Notes: a model not told the origin generated them from the sequence alone. A stretch of 64,000 bases of DNA from Pseudomonas rhizophila (GCF_003033885.1 NZ_CP024081.1:80232-144231), one strand, 5' to 3'; shown: positions 20,355 to 29,627, numbered from the stretch's first letter. Program-made: numbers and translations.

Positions 20355-20633
20355 GTGGACTGTAGGACTTTTACTTTTTCATCCACGGAGCATTGGACGA
20401 ATAGAAGAGGGGGGCTCGTATTGGTCAGATGGAGTGTTAACAATTCCTACGACGGCGCCGTGCGACAACAGGCCTCAAGCATCGATTGGCAGGCGCGGGT
20501 AAAGATAGGTAACCGCCTCGCGGCACTTTTTGGCCCTCGAACGAGTCTTAGCGTGGATCGCGGTGACGGATGTCACTTCCCCTGTCTACGCTATCCTTGT
20601 GCGAGACTCACGCAGGAATCCAGCGCAATATGA
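20355..20633 (+). pseudogene. algZ: Remnant of the AlgZ/FimS sensor kinase (C-terminal scrap)
   Basis: A 92-codon frame ends in TGA at 20631-20633, overlapping the algR ATG as ATGA. From about 20508 its translation reads GNRLAALFGPRTSLSVDRGD followed by GCHFPCLRYPCARL, which looks like the end of a LytS-type histidine kinase ATPase domain (N-x-RL-x-x-L-F/YG, then a last strand). In P. aeruginosa the ~358-residue sensor gene algZ lies directly before algR. Here only this tail is recognisable; the phosphorylated His region and membrane domain are absent. The part before 20508 resembles nothing I know and may be non-coding. The rest of the 459-base argH-algR gap shows an AT-rich stretch near 20270-20340 and no other gene. 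Confidence 0.55.
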
Positions 20634-21376
20634 ATGTCCTGATCGTTGATGACGAACCACTGGCCCGTGAGCGCCTGAGCCGAATGGTTGGCGAACTCGA
20701 GGGTTACAGTGTCCTGGAGCCGAGCGCCACCAATGGCGAAGAGGCGTTGGCCCTTATTGATAGCCACAAGCCGGATATCGTGCTGCTCGACATTCGCATG
20801 CCTGGCCTGGACGGTTTGCAGGTCGCGGCGAAGTTGTGCGAGCGTGAGTCACCGCCCGCGGTGGTGTTCTGCACCACTCGGGACGACTTCCCGCCGGAGG
20901 TGCTGCAGGCCGGCGCCGTGGGCTATCTGATCAAGCCGGTCACTGCCGAGGCGCTGGTCGAGGCCTTGCGCAAGGCCGAGCGGCCCAACCGCGTGCAACT
21001 GGCGGCGTTGACCCGTCCGGCCGCCGAAAGCGGCAGCGGCCCGCGCAGCCACATCAGTGCGCGCACTCGCAAAGGCATTGAACTGATCCCATTGAATCAG
21101 GTGGTCTACTTTATCGCCGACCATAAATACGTGACCTTGCGTCACGAGAGCGGCGAGGTGTTGCTGGACGAACCACTCAAGGCTCTTGAAGACGAGTTCG
21201 GTGAACGCTTCGTGCGCATCCACCGCAACGCCTTGGTGGCTCGCGAGCGTATCGAGCGTTTGCAGCGCACACCCCTTGGGCATTTCCAGTTGTTTCTCAA
21301 AGGCCTCAATGGCGACGCGCTGATTGTCAGCCGGCGGCACGTGGCCGGCGTGCGGAAGATGATGCAACAGCTTTAG
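20630..21376 (+). CDS. algR: LytTR-type response regulator AlgR
   Basis: The protein has 248 residues, the same length as P. aeruginosa AlgR. The start MNVLIVDDEPLARERLSRM is used; 20 upstream codons are excluded. The receiver domain has D7, D8, phospho-acceptor D54 (VLLDIRMPGLDG) and K105 region (YLIKPVTAEALVEAL). The C-terminal LytTR DNA-binding domain follows (ARTRKGIELIPLNQVVYFIADHKYV, FVRIHRNALVARERIERL). AlgR controls alginate, type IV pili, rhamnolipid and biofilm genes in P. aeruginosa. Its sensor gene next door is decayed, so phosphorylation would need another donor. Confidence 0.96.
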   Translation: MNVLIVDDEPLARERLSRMVGELEGYSVLEPSATNGEEALALIDSHKPDIVLLDIRMPGLDGLQVAAKLCERESPPAVVFCTTRDDFPPEVLQAGAVGYLIKPVTAEALVEALRKAERPNRVQLAALTRPAAESGSGPRSHISARTRKGIELIPLNQVVYFIADHKYVTLRHESGEVLLDEPLKALEDEFGERFVRIHRNALVARERIERLQRTPLGHFQLFLKGLNGDALIVSRRHVAGVRKMMQQL

Positions 21377-21523
21377 CTTGAGGTTCCAAGGCGTCCAAGC
21401 CGTTTAGCGCGTTCCATTTCCAGGACATTGACGGCCAGGGAGGCCTTGGGGTCGTGATTCAAGTCAAAGCGAATTTGACTGAGCTGTTATTATCCGCCGT
21501 ATCTTTTAAGTACGGATTGATCC

Positions 21524-22465
21524 ATGTCCCCTCGCGAGATCCGCATCGCCACCCGTAAAAGCGCCTTGGCCCTCTGGCAGGCCGAATACGTCAAAGCCCG
21601 TTTGGAAGAGGCCCATCCCGGCCTGATCGTGACGCTGGTGCCCATGGTCAGTCGCGGCGACAAGCTGCTGGACTCGCCGCTGTCGAAAATCGGCGGCAAG
21701 GGCCTGTTCGTCAAGGAGCTGGAAACCGCGCTGCTGGACAACGAAGCCGATATCGCCGTGCACTCGATGAAAGATGTGCCCATGGACTTTCCGGAAGGCC
21801 TGGGCCTGTTTTGCATCTGCGAGCGAGAAGATCCACGCGATGCGTTCGTTTCCAACACGTTTGCAAGCCTCGACGCCCTGCCCGCCGGGAGTGTGGTCGG
21901 CACCTCCAGCCTGCGTCGCCAGGCGCAGTTGCTGACCCGCCGCCCAGACCTGCAAATCCGCTTTCTGCGGGGCAACGTCAATACCCGCCTGGCCAAACTC
22001 GATGCCGGTGAGTACGACGCAATTATCCTTGCCGCCGCCGGCCTGATCCGCCTCGGTTTTGAAGATCGCATCACGTCGGCCATCAGCGTCGATGACAGCC
22101 TGCCGGCCGGTGGGCAGGGGGCGGTGGGTATCGAATGTCGCAGCGCCGACAGCGAGATCCATGCCCTGTTGGCACCGCTGCATCACGACGACACCGCCAC
22201 CCGGGTCTTCGCCGAGCGCGCCCTCAACAAACACCTCAATGGCGGTTGCCAGGTGCCGATCGCCTGTTACGCCGTACTCGAAGGCGAGCAGGTCTGGTTG
22301 CGCGGTCTGGTGGGTGATCCGAACGGTGGCCGACTGCTCAGTGCCGAGGCCCGTGCGCCGCGCCGCGATGCCGAAGCGCTGGGTGTCCGGGTAGCCGAAG
22401 ACCTGCTCAGCCAGGGTGCCGACGACATTCTCAAGAAGGTCTACGGCGAGGCGGGCCACGCGTGA
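21524..22465 (+). CDS. hemC: Porphobilinogen deaminase (hydroxymethylbilane synthase)
   Basis: The protein has 313 residues. Signature segments: [36 protein letters not shown] (catalytic Asp region), [11 protein letters not shown] and the dipyrromethane-attachment cysteine in [16 protein letters not shown]. It polymerises four porphobilinogens into hydroxymethylbilane. Its stop overlaps the hemD start by 4 bases, opening the hemC-hemDX-hemY operon. Confidence 0.97.
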   Translation: MSPREIRIATRKSALALWQAEYVKARLEEAHPGLIVTLVPMVSRGDKLLDSPLSKIGGKGLFVKELETALLDNEADIAVHSMKDVPMDFPEGLGLFCICEREDPRDAFVSNTFASLDALPAGSVVGTSSLRRQAQLLTRRPDLQIRFLRGNVNTRLAKLDAGEYDAIILAAAGLIRLGFEDRITSAISVDDSLPAGGQGAVGIECRSADSEIHALLAPLHHDDTATRVFAERALNKHLNGGCQVPIACYAVLEGEQVWLRGLVGDPNGGRLLSAEARAPRRDAEALGVRVAEDLLSQGADDILKKVYGEAGHA

Positions 22466-24375
22466 CGGGCTGGCGGCTGCTGCTGACCCGGCCGGTCGAC
22501 GAGTCGTCGGCCCTGGCGGCTGTCCTGGCCGAGGCCGGGATCTACAGCAGCAGCCTGCCGTTGCTGGATATCGAGCCGGTCCCCATGTCCGACGCCATGG
22601 GGGAGACTTTTCAACGGCTGGACCAGTACTGTGCCGTGATTGTGGTGAGCAAGCCCGCCGCACGTTTGTGTGTGGAGCTGCTGCGCCAATATTGGCCCCA
22701 GCCGCCAGACCAGCCATGGTTCAGCGTGGGGGCGGCGACCGGGCAGATCCTTATCGATGCCGGCCTCACTGTGTTTTATCCCGACCACGGCGATGACAGC
22801 GAAGCCTTGCTGGAGCATCTGGTGTTACGCCAGGCTATCACCCGACCCAATCCCAAGGTTTTGATTGTGCGTGGCGAGGGCGGGCGCGGCTTGCTGGCGG
22901 AGCGCTTGCGCGAGCAAGGTGCTAGTGTCGATTATCTGGAACTGTACCGGCGCAGCCTGCCGCATTACCGAGAAGGTGAGTTGGCGGCAAGGGTCAAAGC
23001 GGAACGCTTGAACGCGCTGGTGGTCAGCAGTGGGCAGAGCTTCGAGCATCTGCAGCGGTTGGCTGGCGATGAGTGGCCCGCGCTGGCGCGGTTACCGTTG
23101 TTCGTTCCAAGCCCAAGGGTTGCCGAGATGGCCCGTGCCGCCGGGGCCCTGACAGTTGTGGATTGCCGTGGCGCCAGTGCTGCGGCTTTGCTGGCGGCGT
23201 TACGGGATCAGTCCGTGCCGTTTTCTAATGCAAAGGATGGATACGTGAGCGAAACAGCCTTGCCAAAAGATCAAGACCAACCCGCGATCGATACGCCGGT
23301 TGAAACCCCTGCTCCGAAGGCGCCGCGTCGCGGCAACGGGCTGGCCATTGTCGCGTTGTTGTTGGGAGCCGCCGGCGTGGCCGTTGGTGGTTGGGGCGTG
23401 TGGCAGGTGCGTCATCTGCAAGCCAATAACCAGCAGCAGGCCAGTCAGGTTCAGGCGCTCAATGATCAGGCCCAGACCCTCAAGCTCAATGAGCAACGCC
23501 TGAGTGAGCGTCTGGCTCAATTGCCTGCGGCGCAAGAGCTGGAAGAGCGTCGGCGTCAGGTCGCCCAGTTGCAGGGTGATCAACAACGACTGAGCCAGCG
23601 CCTGGAAACCGTGCTCGGTGCCAGCCGCAAGGACTGGCGCCTGGCCGAAGCCGAACATCTGCTGCGCCTGGCCAGCCTGCGTCTTTCCGCCCTGCAGGAC
23701 ATCAGCAGTGCCCAGGCCCTGGTCCAGGGTGCTGACGAAATCCTGCGCGAGCAAAACGACCCTGGCTCATTCGCCGCTCGCGAGCAACTGGCCAAGACCC
23801 TTGCTGCGTTGCGCAGTACCGAGCAGCCGGATCGTACCGGGCTGTTCCTGCAGTTGGGGGCCTTGCGTGACCAGGTGCTGCAACTCACGGAGCTGGCACC
23901 CGAATACAAGGATCGTGGTGAGTCGTTGCTGGGCTTGACCGCCGATGGCGATGGCGCCAGCCGCTGGGCGCAGTGGTGGGACCAGATATCGCGCTATATC
24001 CGTATCGATTTCAACGCGGATGAGAATGTCCGTCCGCTCTTGGCCGGGCAGAGTCTGGTGCAGGTGCGCCTGGCCTTGAGCCTGGCCCTGGAGCAGGCGC
24101 AATGGGCCGCTCTCAACGGCCAGGCCCCGGTGTACACCCAAGCGCTGGCTCAAGCGCATGATGTGCTCAAGAACAACTTCAACCAGGACAACCCGCAAAG
24201 CAAAATCATGCTTGAGCGCGTGGCCGAGCTGGCCAGGCAGCCGGTGACGGTTGCAACCCCGGATCTGACAGGGACCCTGAGCAGCGTTCAGGCCTATCTG
24301 GAGCGCCGCAACCTGAACGCCGAAGAGTCGGTCAAGCCGCTGGCCAAACCTGATGAGCAGGAGGCCACGCCATGA
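22462..24375 (+). CDS. hemD: Fused uroporphyrinogen-III synthase HemD / membrane protein HemX
   Basis: The protein has 637 residues in one open frame. Residues 1 to about 255 are HemD (starts with [49 protein letters not shown]), which closes hydroxymethylbilane to uroporphyrinogen III. Around residue 262 begins Hem[12 protein letters not shown], a proline-rich linker, a membrane helix (about 293-313), a long coiled coil ([28 protein letters not shown]) and the HemX domain. Codon 262 is GTG at 23245, with AAAGGA at 23232-23237 before it, so HemX may also be made separately. The stop overlaps hemY by 4 bases. Confidence 0.93.
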   Translation: MTGWRLLLTRPVDESSALAAVLAEAGIYSSSLPLLDIEPVPMSDAMGETFQRLDQYCAVIVVSKPAARLCVELLRQYWPQPPDQPWFSVGAATGQILIDAGLTVFYPDHGDDSEALLEHLVLRQAITRPNPKVLIVRGEGGRGLLAERLREQGASVDYLELYRRSLPHYREGELAARVKAERLNALVVSSGQSFEHLQRLAGDEWPALARLPLFVPSPRVAEMARAAGALTVVDCRGASAAALLAALRDQSVPFSNAKDGYVSETALPKDQDQPAIDTPVETPAPKAPRRGNGLAIVALLLGAAGVAVGGWGVWQVRHLQANNQQQASQVQALNDQAQTLKLNEQRLSERLAQLPAAQELEERRRQVAQLQGDQQRLSQRLETVLGASRKDWRLAEAEHLLRLASLRLSALQDISSAQALVQGADEILREQNDPGSFAAREQLAKTLAALRSTEQPDRTGLFLQLGALRDQVLQLTELAPEYKDRGESLLGLTADGDGASRWAQWWDQISRYIRIDFNADENVRPLLAGQSLVQVRLALSLALEQAQWAALNGQAPVYTQALAQAHDVLKNNFNQDNPQSKIMLERVAELARQPVTVATPDLTGTLSSVQAYLERRNLNAEESVKPLAKPDEQEATP

Positions 24376-25619
24376 AACGCCTCTACGTGATTATGTTCGT
24401 GGTCATCGCTGTCGCTGCCTTGCTGGGCGTGGCGATCGCCGAACATTCGGGTTACGTGCTGGTGGCATACAAGAACTTCCGATACGAGGCCGGCCTTTGG
24501 GTCACCCTGGCGCTGGTGGCGGTGCTCTGGCTGGTGTGGCGGGGCGTGAGCGCCTTGGTTGGCCTGGTGACGACCTCCACTGGCGTGGTCAACCCATGGT
24601 CGCGCCGCAACCGCAGCCGGCGGGTGCAGGTGGCCATCGAGCACGGGCAACTGGACCTGGCCGAAGGTCGCTGGGCCAGTGCCCAGCGCCACCTGCATCG
24701 CGCCGCTGAAGCCGAGCGCCAACCGTTGCTGTATTACCTTGGCGCCGCCCGTGCGGCCAATGAGCAAGGTCTTTACGAGCAGTGCGACAGCCTGTTGGAA
24801 CGTGCCCTTGAACGTCAGCCCCAGGCTGAGCTGGCGATTGCCCTGACGCACGCACAATTGCAGATGGATCGCGGCGACACCGACGGTGCATTGAACACGC
24901 TGCAAGCCATGCATGATCGCCACCCACATAACGCCCAGACCCTGCGTCAGTTGCAACGTCTGCATCAGCAGCGCGGGGATTGGTCTGCGGTGGTCCGGTT
25001 GTTGCCGGAGCTGCGCAAGGACAAAGTCCTGCCGCCGGCTGAGCTGGCTGAACTGGAGCGTCGGGCCTGGGGCGAAAACCTCACCCTGGCGGCCCACCGT
25101 GACGAAGACGGCAGTGTCGGGTTGCAATCGCTTAACCGTGCCTGGCAACAACTGTCGTCCGCACAACGCCAGGAATCGGCGCTGGTGTTGGCCTATGCCG
25201 AGCAACTGCGGCAACTCGGGGCGCAGGCCGAGGCCGAAGAGGTGCTGCGGGCGGCGCTCAAACGTCACTATGACAGTCACCTGGCGCGCCTGTACGGGTT
25301 GGTCCGCGGCAATGATCCGGGCCGCCAACTGCAAGCGGCAGAAGGCTGGCTCAAGGATCACCCGAACGACCCTGGCCTGCTGCTGACACTGGGCCGCCTG
25401 TGCCTGCAAAACAGTTTGTGGGGCAAGGCACGGGATTATCTGGAAAGCAGTTTGCGCCTGCAGCGCAATCCCGAGGCCTGCGCCGAACTGGCGCGACTGC
25501 TGGCGCAACTGGGGGATGCCGAGCGCAGCAACCAGCTCTTCCAGGAAGGCTTGGGGTTACTGGATGAGCGCTTGCTGGCCGCGCCACTGCCCGTCCCGGC
25601 TCAGGTTTTGGCCACTTGA
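24372..25619 (+). CDS. hemY: HemY protein (tetratricopeptide membrane protein of the heme operon)
   Basis: The protein has 415 residues. Two N-terminal membrane helices (about 1-25 and 38-60: [56 protein letters not shown]) precede a HemY_N region and tetratricopeptide repeats extending to the end. The name comes from operon position; it is not protoporphyrinogen oxidase. Its role in tetrapyrrole metabolism is undefined but it may scaffold with HemX. It overlaps hemDX by 4 bases. Confidence 0.93.
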   Translation: MKRLYVIMFVVIAVAALLGVAIAEHSGYVLVAYKNFRYEAGLWVTLALVAVLWLVWRGVSALVGLVTTSTGVVNPWSRRNRSRRVQVAIEHGQLDLAEGRWASAQRHLHRAAEAERQPLLYYLGAARAANEQGLYEQCDSLLERALERQPQAELAIALTHAQLQMDRGDTDGALNTLQAMHDRHPHNAQTLRQLQRLHQQRGDWSAVVRLLPELRKDKVLPPAELAELERRAWGENLTLAAHRDEDGSVGLQSLNRAWQQLSSAQRQESALVLAYAEQLRQLGAQAEAEEVLRAALKRHYDSHLARLYGLVRGNDPGRQLQAAEGWLKDHPNDPGLLLTLGRLCLQNSLWGKARDYLESSLRLQRNPEACAELARLLAQLGDAERSNQLFQEGLGLLDERLLAAPLPVPAQVLAT

Positions 25620-25657
25620 GAGAGAGTGAGTCGTTCTTGAGGGTTGTATGAATCATT

Positions 25658-25685
25658 GTGGCGAGGGAGCAAGCTCCCTCGCCAC
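25658..25685. repeat. Single perfect REP palindrome
   Basis: GTGGCGAGGGAGCA is followed at once by its exact partner half ending GCTCCCTCGCCAC, a 28-base palindrome 38 bases after the hemY stop. It is a fused GTGGCGAGGGAGC-class pair and may act as a transcript-stabilising or terminating hairpin. Confidence 0.85.
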
Positions 25686-25815
25686 GTGTTTATTGATGCC
25701 CCTAATGGCGTTAGCAATGCCTTCGGTAAAGTCCTACAGCAAGCTGCGCTTAATCTTCTCTTGCTTGTCGGGAATTCCCTACACCCCTGGTGAAGTGTCT
25801 GCACGGCCCCGCCTT

Positions 25816-25867
25816 GAAAGGCCGGCGGCCTTTCCTCTACCGTAACGGCCTGTCTCTTCTGTTACGG
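25816..25867 (+). other. Two adjacent stem-loops in the dsbH leader
   Basis: GAAAGGCC-GGC-GGCCTTTC (25816-25834) and CCGTAAC...GTTACGG (25840-25867, 14-base loop). The second ends 7 bases before the dsbH start codon, so it could mask or expose the ribosome-binding region. Neither has a T run. Confidence 0.5.
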
Positions 25868-25874
25868 AACCGCC

Positions 25875-26417
25875 ATGTCTTTGGCTTGCTCACGCTTCTT
25901 GTTTTTCATGGCTTTCATCGCCGCCGCTCTGGTTTTTGGTATCGCCAGTTACCTTGAATATGCGGTAGGTCTGACGCCTTGCAGCCTGTGTGTTTTGCAA
26001 CGGTTGTGCCTGATGCTGTTTTTGATGAACTGTCTCGCCGCATGCCTGCATGGTCCTGCTCAGAAAGGCAGCATCTGCTACGGGGCGATGGGACTGGTTT
26101 TCGCGTCGAGCGGGTTGACGCTGGCATGGCGTCAGGTTCTGGTGCAAGGCGACTCGCTGGAGCAGTTGCCCGATTGTATCGATCACCTCAAGGCAGTGAG
26201 TTCGTGGTGGGGCGCTGTACATCGTGTACTCGAGGGGGCGATCGACTGCGCGAGCATCACTTGGACCCTGTTCGATCTGAGTCTTCCCGAATGGAGCCTG
26301 TTGTTTTTTCTCGCCGTGTCTTTTGTGATGTCCTATCTGTTGCTGCGCCTTGTCTGGAACGCTCTGATACGACCGCTCAGCGGCACAACGTCGCAACTGG
26401 TCCGGGTCATGGATTAA
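25875..26417 (+). CDS. dsbH: Disulfide bond formation protein B (DsbB family, DsbH position)
   Basis: The protein has 180 residues with four membrane helices. The first periplasmic pair is C36 and C39 (TPCSLCVLQR); the second periplasmic loop has PDCIDHL and IDCASI cysteines. DsbB oxidises DsbA and passes electrons to quinones. In P. aeruginosa the copy beside algQ is named dsbH, the basis for the symbol. A paired stem-loop structure sits immediately upstream. Confidence 0.88.
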   Translation: MSLACSRFLFFMAFIAAALVFGIASYLEYAVGLTPCSLCVLQRLCLMLFLMNCLAACLHGPAQKGSICYGAMGLVFASSGLTLAWRQVLVQGDSLEQLPDCIDHLKAVSSWWGAVHRVLEGAIDCASITWTLFDLSLPEWSLLFFLAVSFVMSYLLLRLVWNALIRPLSGTTSQLVRVMD

Positions 26418-26594
26418 ACACTTGTATGAACTTTATCTCCTGCGTACCTTGAAGCGGTTGTCGTGCGGGCATAATCTGGCCCGCACGTGTTATCGGATTT
26501 ATGCCGCTCGATCATGTTGTGTCTGGCTTGTCCCTGATCATTTCAGGCGGTGCGCAGGCTGCGAGGGGCATGACTCACAAGGGAAGAAATCACC

Positions 26595-27053
26595 ATGCTC
26601 GAAAGTTGTCAGAATGCTCAGGAACGCTGGGGTGGGGTGCATCTGCTGATCGACCGCTGGTTGCAGGAGCGTCACGAACTGGTTCGGGCCTATGATGCTC
26701 TCGGCGACAGGCCTGAAGCGCTGAGTGAAAGCCGCAAGCCGTTGCAAGAGTTCTGCGGTGTGCTGGTCGACTACGTGTCTGCCGGTCATTTCGAGATATA
26801 CGAACAACTGACGAGTGAGGCCAAGGCCTTCAACGATAAACGTGGCCTGGAGCTCGCCGAGCAAATCTACCCGCGTATCGACGTCATCACCGAAAAACTG
26901 CTGGCCTTCAATGACCTGTGTGATGAAGGCAAATGCGTAGCGGAAAAATTCAAGGAACTGGGTGGCTTGCTGCACGAGCGTTTCGAACTGGAAGACTGCC
27001 TGATCGAAGTGCTGCACAACTCCCACAAGGAAGAAGCGCCGGCCCAGGCTTGA
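26595..27053 (+). CDS. algQ: Anti-sigma-70 regulator AlgQ (Rsd family)
   Basis: The protein has 152 residues, an all-helical Rsd/AlgQ fold: [34 protein letters not shown], then [27 protein letters not shown] and [21 protein letters not shown]. Rsd/AlgQ binds region 4 of RpoD and frees core polymerase for alternative sigma factors; in P. aeruginosa AlgQ raises alginate and siderophore expression. It is monocistronic with a strong terminator. Confidence 0.95.
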   Translation: MLESCQNAQERWGGVHLLIDRWLQERHELVRAYDALGDRPEALSESRKPLQEFCGVLVDYVSAGHFEIYEQLTSEAKAFNDKRGLELAEQIYPRIDVITEKLLAFNDLCDEGKCVAEKFKELGGLLHERFELEDCLIEVLHNSHKEEAPAQA

Positions 27054-27074
27054 GGATTTTTGCAGAATCAAAAG

Positions 27075-27105
27075 AACGGTGCGCATTGCGCACCGTTTTT
27101 TTTTG
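27075..27105. terminator. Terminator between algQ and the convergent FKBP gene
   Basis: AACGGTGCGC-ATT-GCGCACCGTT followed by eight further T: a perfect 10-bp stem. It clearly serves algQ; the reverse strand has only a short A/T-rich tail, so use by the FKBP gene is possible but weaker. Confidence 0.93.
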
Positions 27106-27114
27106 GAGTCAACT

Positions 27115-27780
27115 TCAGGTCGTCGCGCCCAGCAACTCGATTTCAAACACCAGCGGCGTGAACGGGGGGATGACATCCCCGGCTCCTTCGGCGCCGTAGG
27201 CCAGGGTCGAAGGAATGACCAGTCGCCATTTTGCGCCTACCGGCATTTGCGGCAATGCACTGCGCCAACCGTCAATCACGCTGTCGAGACTGAACCACTG
27301 CGCTTGCCCGTTGGAATCAAACACGGTGCCGTCTGGCAATCGACCGACATACAACACCTGGACCTTGCCGTGAGGGCCGGCCTTGGCGCCATTGCCGGGC
27401 TTGAGTTCGGTCAACAGAATGCCATCTGCCAGTTGCTGTGCACCGGGCCGGGCTTTTTCCTCCTCAAGAAATTTCTGCTCGGTTTTCAGTGCCGCTTCGA
27501 TCTGCGGCGTCGCCGATGACGACGTCAGCCGTGCCTGATGGTCGGCCAGTATCTGTTCGATGCGCTCATCTTTCAGGGCCAGCGGTTTGCCCAGATAGGC
27601 CTGTTGCAGACCCTCGACCAACGCCTGGATCTGCAGGTCGGGCACATCCTGGCGCAGACGTTCACCCAGGCTTGCCCCCAGGCTGTACGCCAAGTCATGA
27701 GCGTCGTTTGCGCTGGTTTTTTCTGCGGCCTGAGCCATGGAGCAAACCATGCAAAGGAATAAAAACAAGTGACGCGACAT
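27115..27780 (-). CDS. Periplasmic FKBP-type peptidyl-prolyl isomerase
   Basis: The protein has 221 residues. The signal peptide MSRHLFLFLCMVCSMAQA is followed by an FKBP N-terminal helical dimerisation domain (DLAYSLGASLGERLRQDVPDLQIQALVEGLQQAYLGKPL) and a C-terminal FKBP domain (KVQVLYVGRLPDGTVFDSNG, GWRSALPQMPVGAKWRLVIPSTLAYG). It resembles FkpA/Mip. It likely folds or chaperones periplasmic proteins. Its start is divergent from algP. Confidence 0.92.
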   Translation of the reverse strand: MSRHLFLFLCMVCSMAQAAEKTSANDAHDLAYSLGASLGERLRQDVPDLQIQALVEGLQQAYLGKPLALKDERIEQILADHQARLTSSSATPQIEAALKTEQKFLEEEKARPGAQQLADGILLTELKPGNGAKAGPHGKVQVLYVGRLPDGTVFDSNGQAQWFSLDSVIDGWRSALPQMPVGAKWRLVIPSTLAYGAEGAGDVIPPFTPLVFEIELLGATT

Positions 27781-27973
27781 GTAGTGTTCTCCGGCCTCGA
27801 ATGGAGGGGATTATGCCAGTGCCGATATCCGCAAAGGTGGTTTGCCCCGGCAGTGGGGTAGAAGATTTTTCGTCCCTTGCAACGCAACGTCTTGTGTACT
27901 GTCAACATGCCCTAGCGGCGGTTGCAGCAGAGGTCTAGTATGAGCCGCACTCACGTCAGTCAGGAGGTAAACC

Positions 27974-29116
27974 ATGTCGGCCACCAAGAAGCCAGTAAAC
28001 ACTCCGTTGCACTTGCTCCAACAACTTTCGGGCAGTCTGCTCGAGCATCTGGAAAACGCCTGCTCCCAAGCCCTGGCTGATGCTGAAAAACTGCTCGCCA
28101 AACTGGAAAAACAACGCGGCAAAGCGCAGGAAAAACTGCACAAGTCGCGCACCAAACTGCAAGACGCGGCCACCGCTGGCAAGGCCAAGGCACAAGCCAA
28201 GGCCAAAGACGCTGTGAAAGAACTCGAAGATCTGCTCGATGCCTTGAAGGATCGTCAGTCCGAAACCCGCGCCTATATTCTGCAACTCAAGCGTGATGCC
28301 CAGGAAAGCCTGAAACTGGCCCAAGGCGTCGGTCGTGTGCAAGAAGCCGTGGGCAAGGCACTGAGCCTTCGTGCTGCCAAGCCTGCCGCTGCCGCTGTAT
28401 CGGCCAGAAAACCGGCCGCTAAACCTGTCGCGACAAAAACACCGACCAAAGTAGCTGCCAAACCGGCCGCAAAAGCGCCGGCCAAAGCAGCGAGCAAACC
28501 AGCCGCTAAACCGGCTGCGAAAAAACCGGTTGCTGCCAGCGCGGCAAAACCTGCTGCGAAAAAAACCGCCGTTAAAGCTGTCGCCAAGCCGGCGGCCAAA
28601 GTGGCGGCCAAGCCAGCCGCTAAACCTGTCGCCAAGCCAGCTGCTAAACCGACCGCTAAAACAGCCGCCGCCAAACCCGCAGCGACAAAAACCGCCGCGG
28701 CTAAACCGGCTGCCAAGCCAGCTGCTACAAAAACGGCTGCTGCCAAGCCCGCCGCCAAACCGGCTGCCAAGCCAGCCGCTGCCAAAGCGCCCGCCAAAGT
28801 TGCAGCTAAACCCGCTGCCAAGCCAGCCGCTGTCAAAGCACCTGCCAAAGCTGCGGCTAAACCGGCTGCCAAGCCGGCTGCTGCCAAACCCGCCGCGAAG
28901 CCTGCCGCCGCCAAGCCTGTGGCCAAGCCTGCTGCGAAACCCGCCGTGAAAACGCCTGCTGCCGCAAAACCTTCGACTGCTCCGGCGGCCAAGCCTGCGA
29001 CATCGACTCCGGCTCCTGCAGCGACCCCTGCGCCAACCGCCAGCACTGCGACCCCGGCGCTGAACCCGAGCGCCGCCCCGGCGCCGAGCAGCAACACCCC
29101 AACCCGCGCTTCCTAA
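27974..29116 (+). CDS. algP: Histone-like transcriptional regulator AlgP
   Basis: The protein has 380 residues. Residues 1 to about 135 are helical and lysine-rich (LHLLQQLSGSLLEHLENACSQALADAEKLLAKLEKQRGKAQEKL). From about residue 136 to 345 the protein is almost only Lys, Pro, Ala in KPAA-type tetrapeptide repeats resembling histone H1 tails, ending in an Ala/Pro/Thr-rich tail. In P. aeruginosa AlgP (AlgR3) is a DNA-binding regulator of algD whose repeat tract is unstable. A GGAGG site precedes the start. The last 4 bases overlap the convergent TIGR02444 gene. Confidence 0.95.
   Translation: MSATKKPVNTPLHLLQQLSGSLLEHLENACSQALADAEKLLAKLEKQRGKAQEKLHKSRTKLQDAATAGKAKAQAKAKDAVKELEDLLDALKDRQSETRAYILQLKRDAQESLKLAQGVGRVQEAVGKALSLRAAKPAAAAVSARKPAAKPVATKTPTKVAAKPAAKAPAKAASKPAAKPAAKKPVAASAAKPAAKKTAVKAVAKPAAKVAAKPAAKPVAKPAAKPTAKTAAAKPAATKTAAAKPAAKPAATKTAAAKPAAKPAAKPAAAKAPAKVAAKPAAKPAAVKAPAKAAAKPAAKPAAAKPAAKPAAAKPVAKPAAKPAVKTPAAAKPSTAPAAKPATSTPAPAATPAPTASTATPALNPSAAPAPSSNTPTRAS
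28378..28965 (+). repeat. KPAA-coding minisatellite-like tract in algP
   Basis: Degenerate 12-base units coding Lys-Pro-Ala-Ala (for example AAACCGGCTGCC, AAGCCAGCCGCT) recur many times with silent variation, interrupted by KAPAK and KTAAA variants. Slippage or recombination could change the tail length in multiples of four residues. Confidence 0.85.
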
Positions 29117-29577
29117 GTGCCGGACGCCGCGACGCGCAGCTGATGCAGCGCGTCGCGGTTCCCTTGGTCGGCGCCCGCCACGAGTCCTTGCAGCCATTGC
29201 GCTGAATCTTTGGGTTGTTCCCCAGGCCATTCCTTGGTCGCAGTCTCCAGTCGCTCCAGCAATCGTCGCTCGGCTTCCAGTTCCAGTCGCTTGACCTGCT
29301 CGCGCAGGCTATCGAGTGCCGTGTCTTGAAGGGCGCGGGCTTTCCATTGGCTACGGAGCGTGCGCAAGGGCTGAACGACGTCCGTGTCCCAAGGGCCGAC
29401 CCATTGCTGAAGCTGTTGCAGTCTTTGTTCAGTGCAGGCTACCCCGCGCTGTTCCAGCCACAGCCCGCAAAGCAGCAGGCAGACATTGGCGCCGGCGCCC
29501 TGCAGCGCCAGGCAGGTTTGTTCCACACCAGGCTTGGCGTAGAGGTCGAGGGAAAAGCTCCATAGATCAGAGGACAT
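29113..29577 (-). CDS. TIGR02444 family protein
   Basis: The protein has 154 residues, starting MSSDLWSFSLDLYAKPGVEQTCLALQGAGANVCLLLCGLWLEQRG, the signature N-terminus of TIGR02444. The rest is helical and charged. Function unknown. It is conserved beside the ABC-F gene in Pseudomonas and is divergent from it with only 50 bases between starts. Confidence 0.88.
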   Translation of the reverse strand: MSSDLWSFSLDLYAKPGVEQTCLALQGAGANVCLLLCGLWLEQRGVACTEQRLQQLQQWVGPWDTDVVQPLRTLRSQWKARALQDTALDSLREQVKRLELEAERRLLERLETATKEWPGEQPKDSAQWLQGLVAGADQGNRDALHQLRVAASGT

Positions 29578-29627
29578 CGTGCTACTCGCGCCAGTTGCGA
29601 GCGAAGCTGGTAGACTCCGCCGCCATT

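Noticed and set aside
27956-29230. 424-codon Gly/Arg/Ser-rich frame opposite algP
   Set aside because: The apparent repeat protein is only the complement of the KPAA tract.
29316-29627. N-terminal extension of the ABC-F protein
   Set aside because: It overlaps the divergent TIGR02444 gene and lacks similarity to YheS N-termini; ATG at 29628 fits the family.
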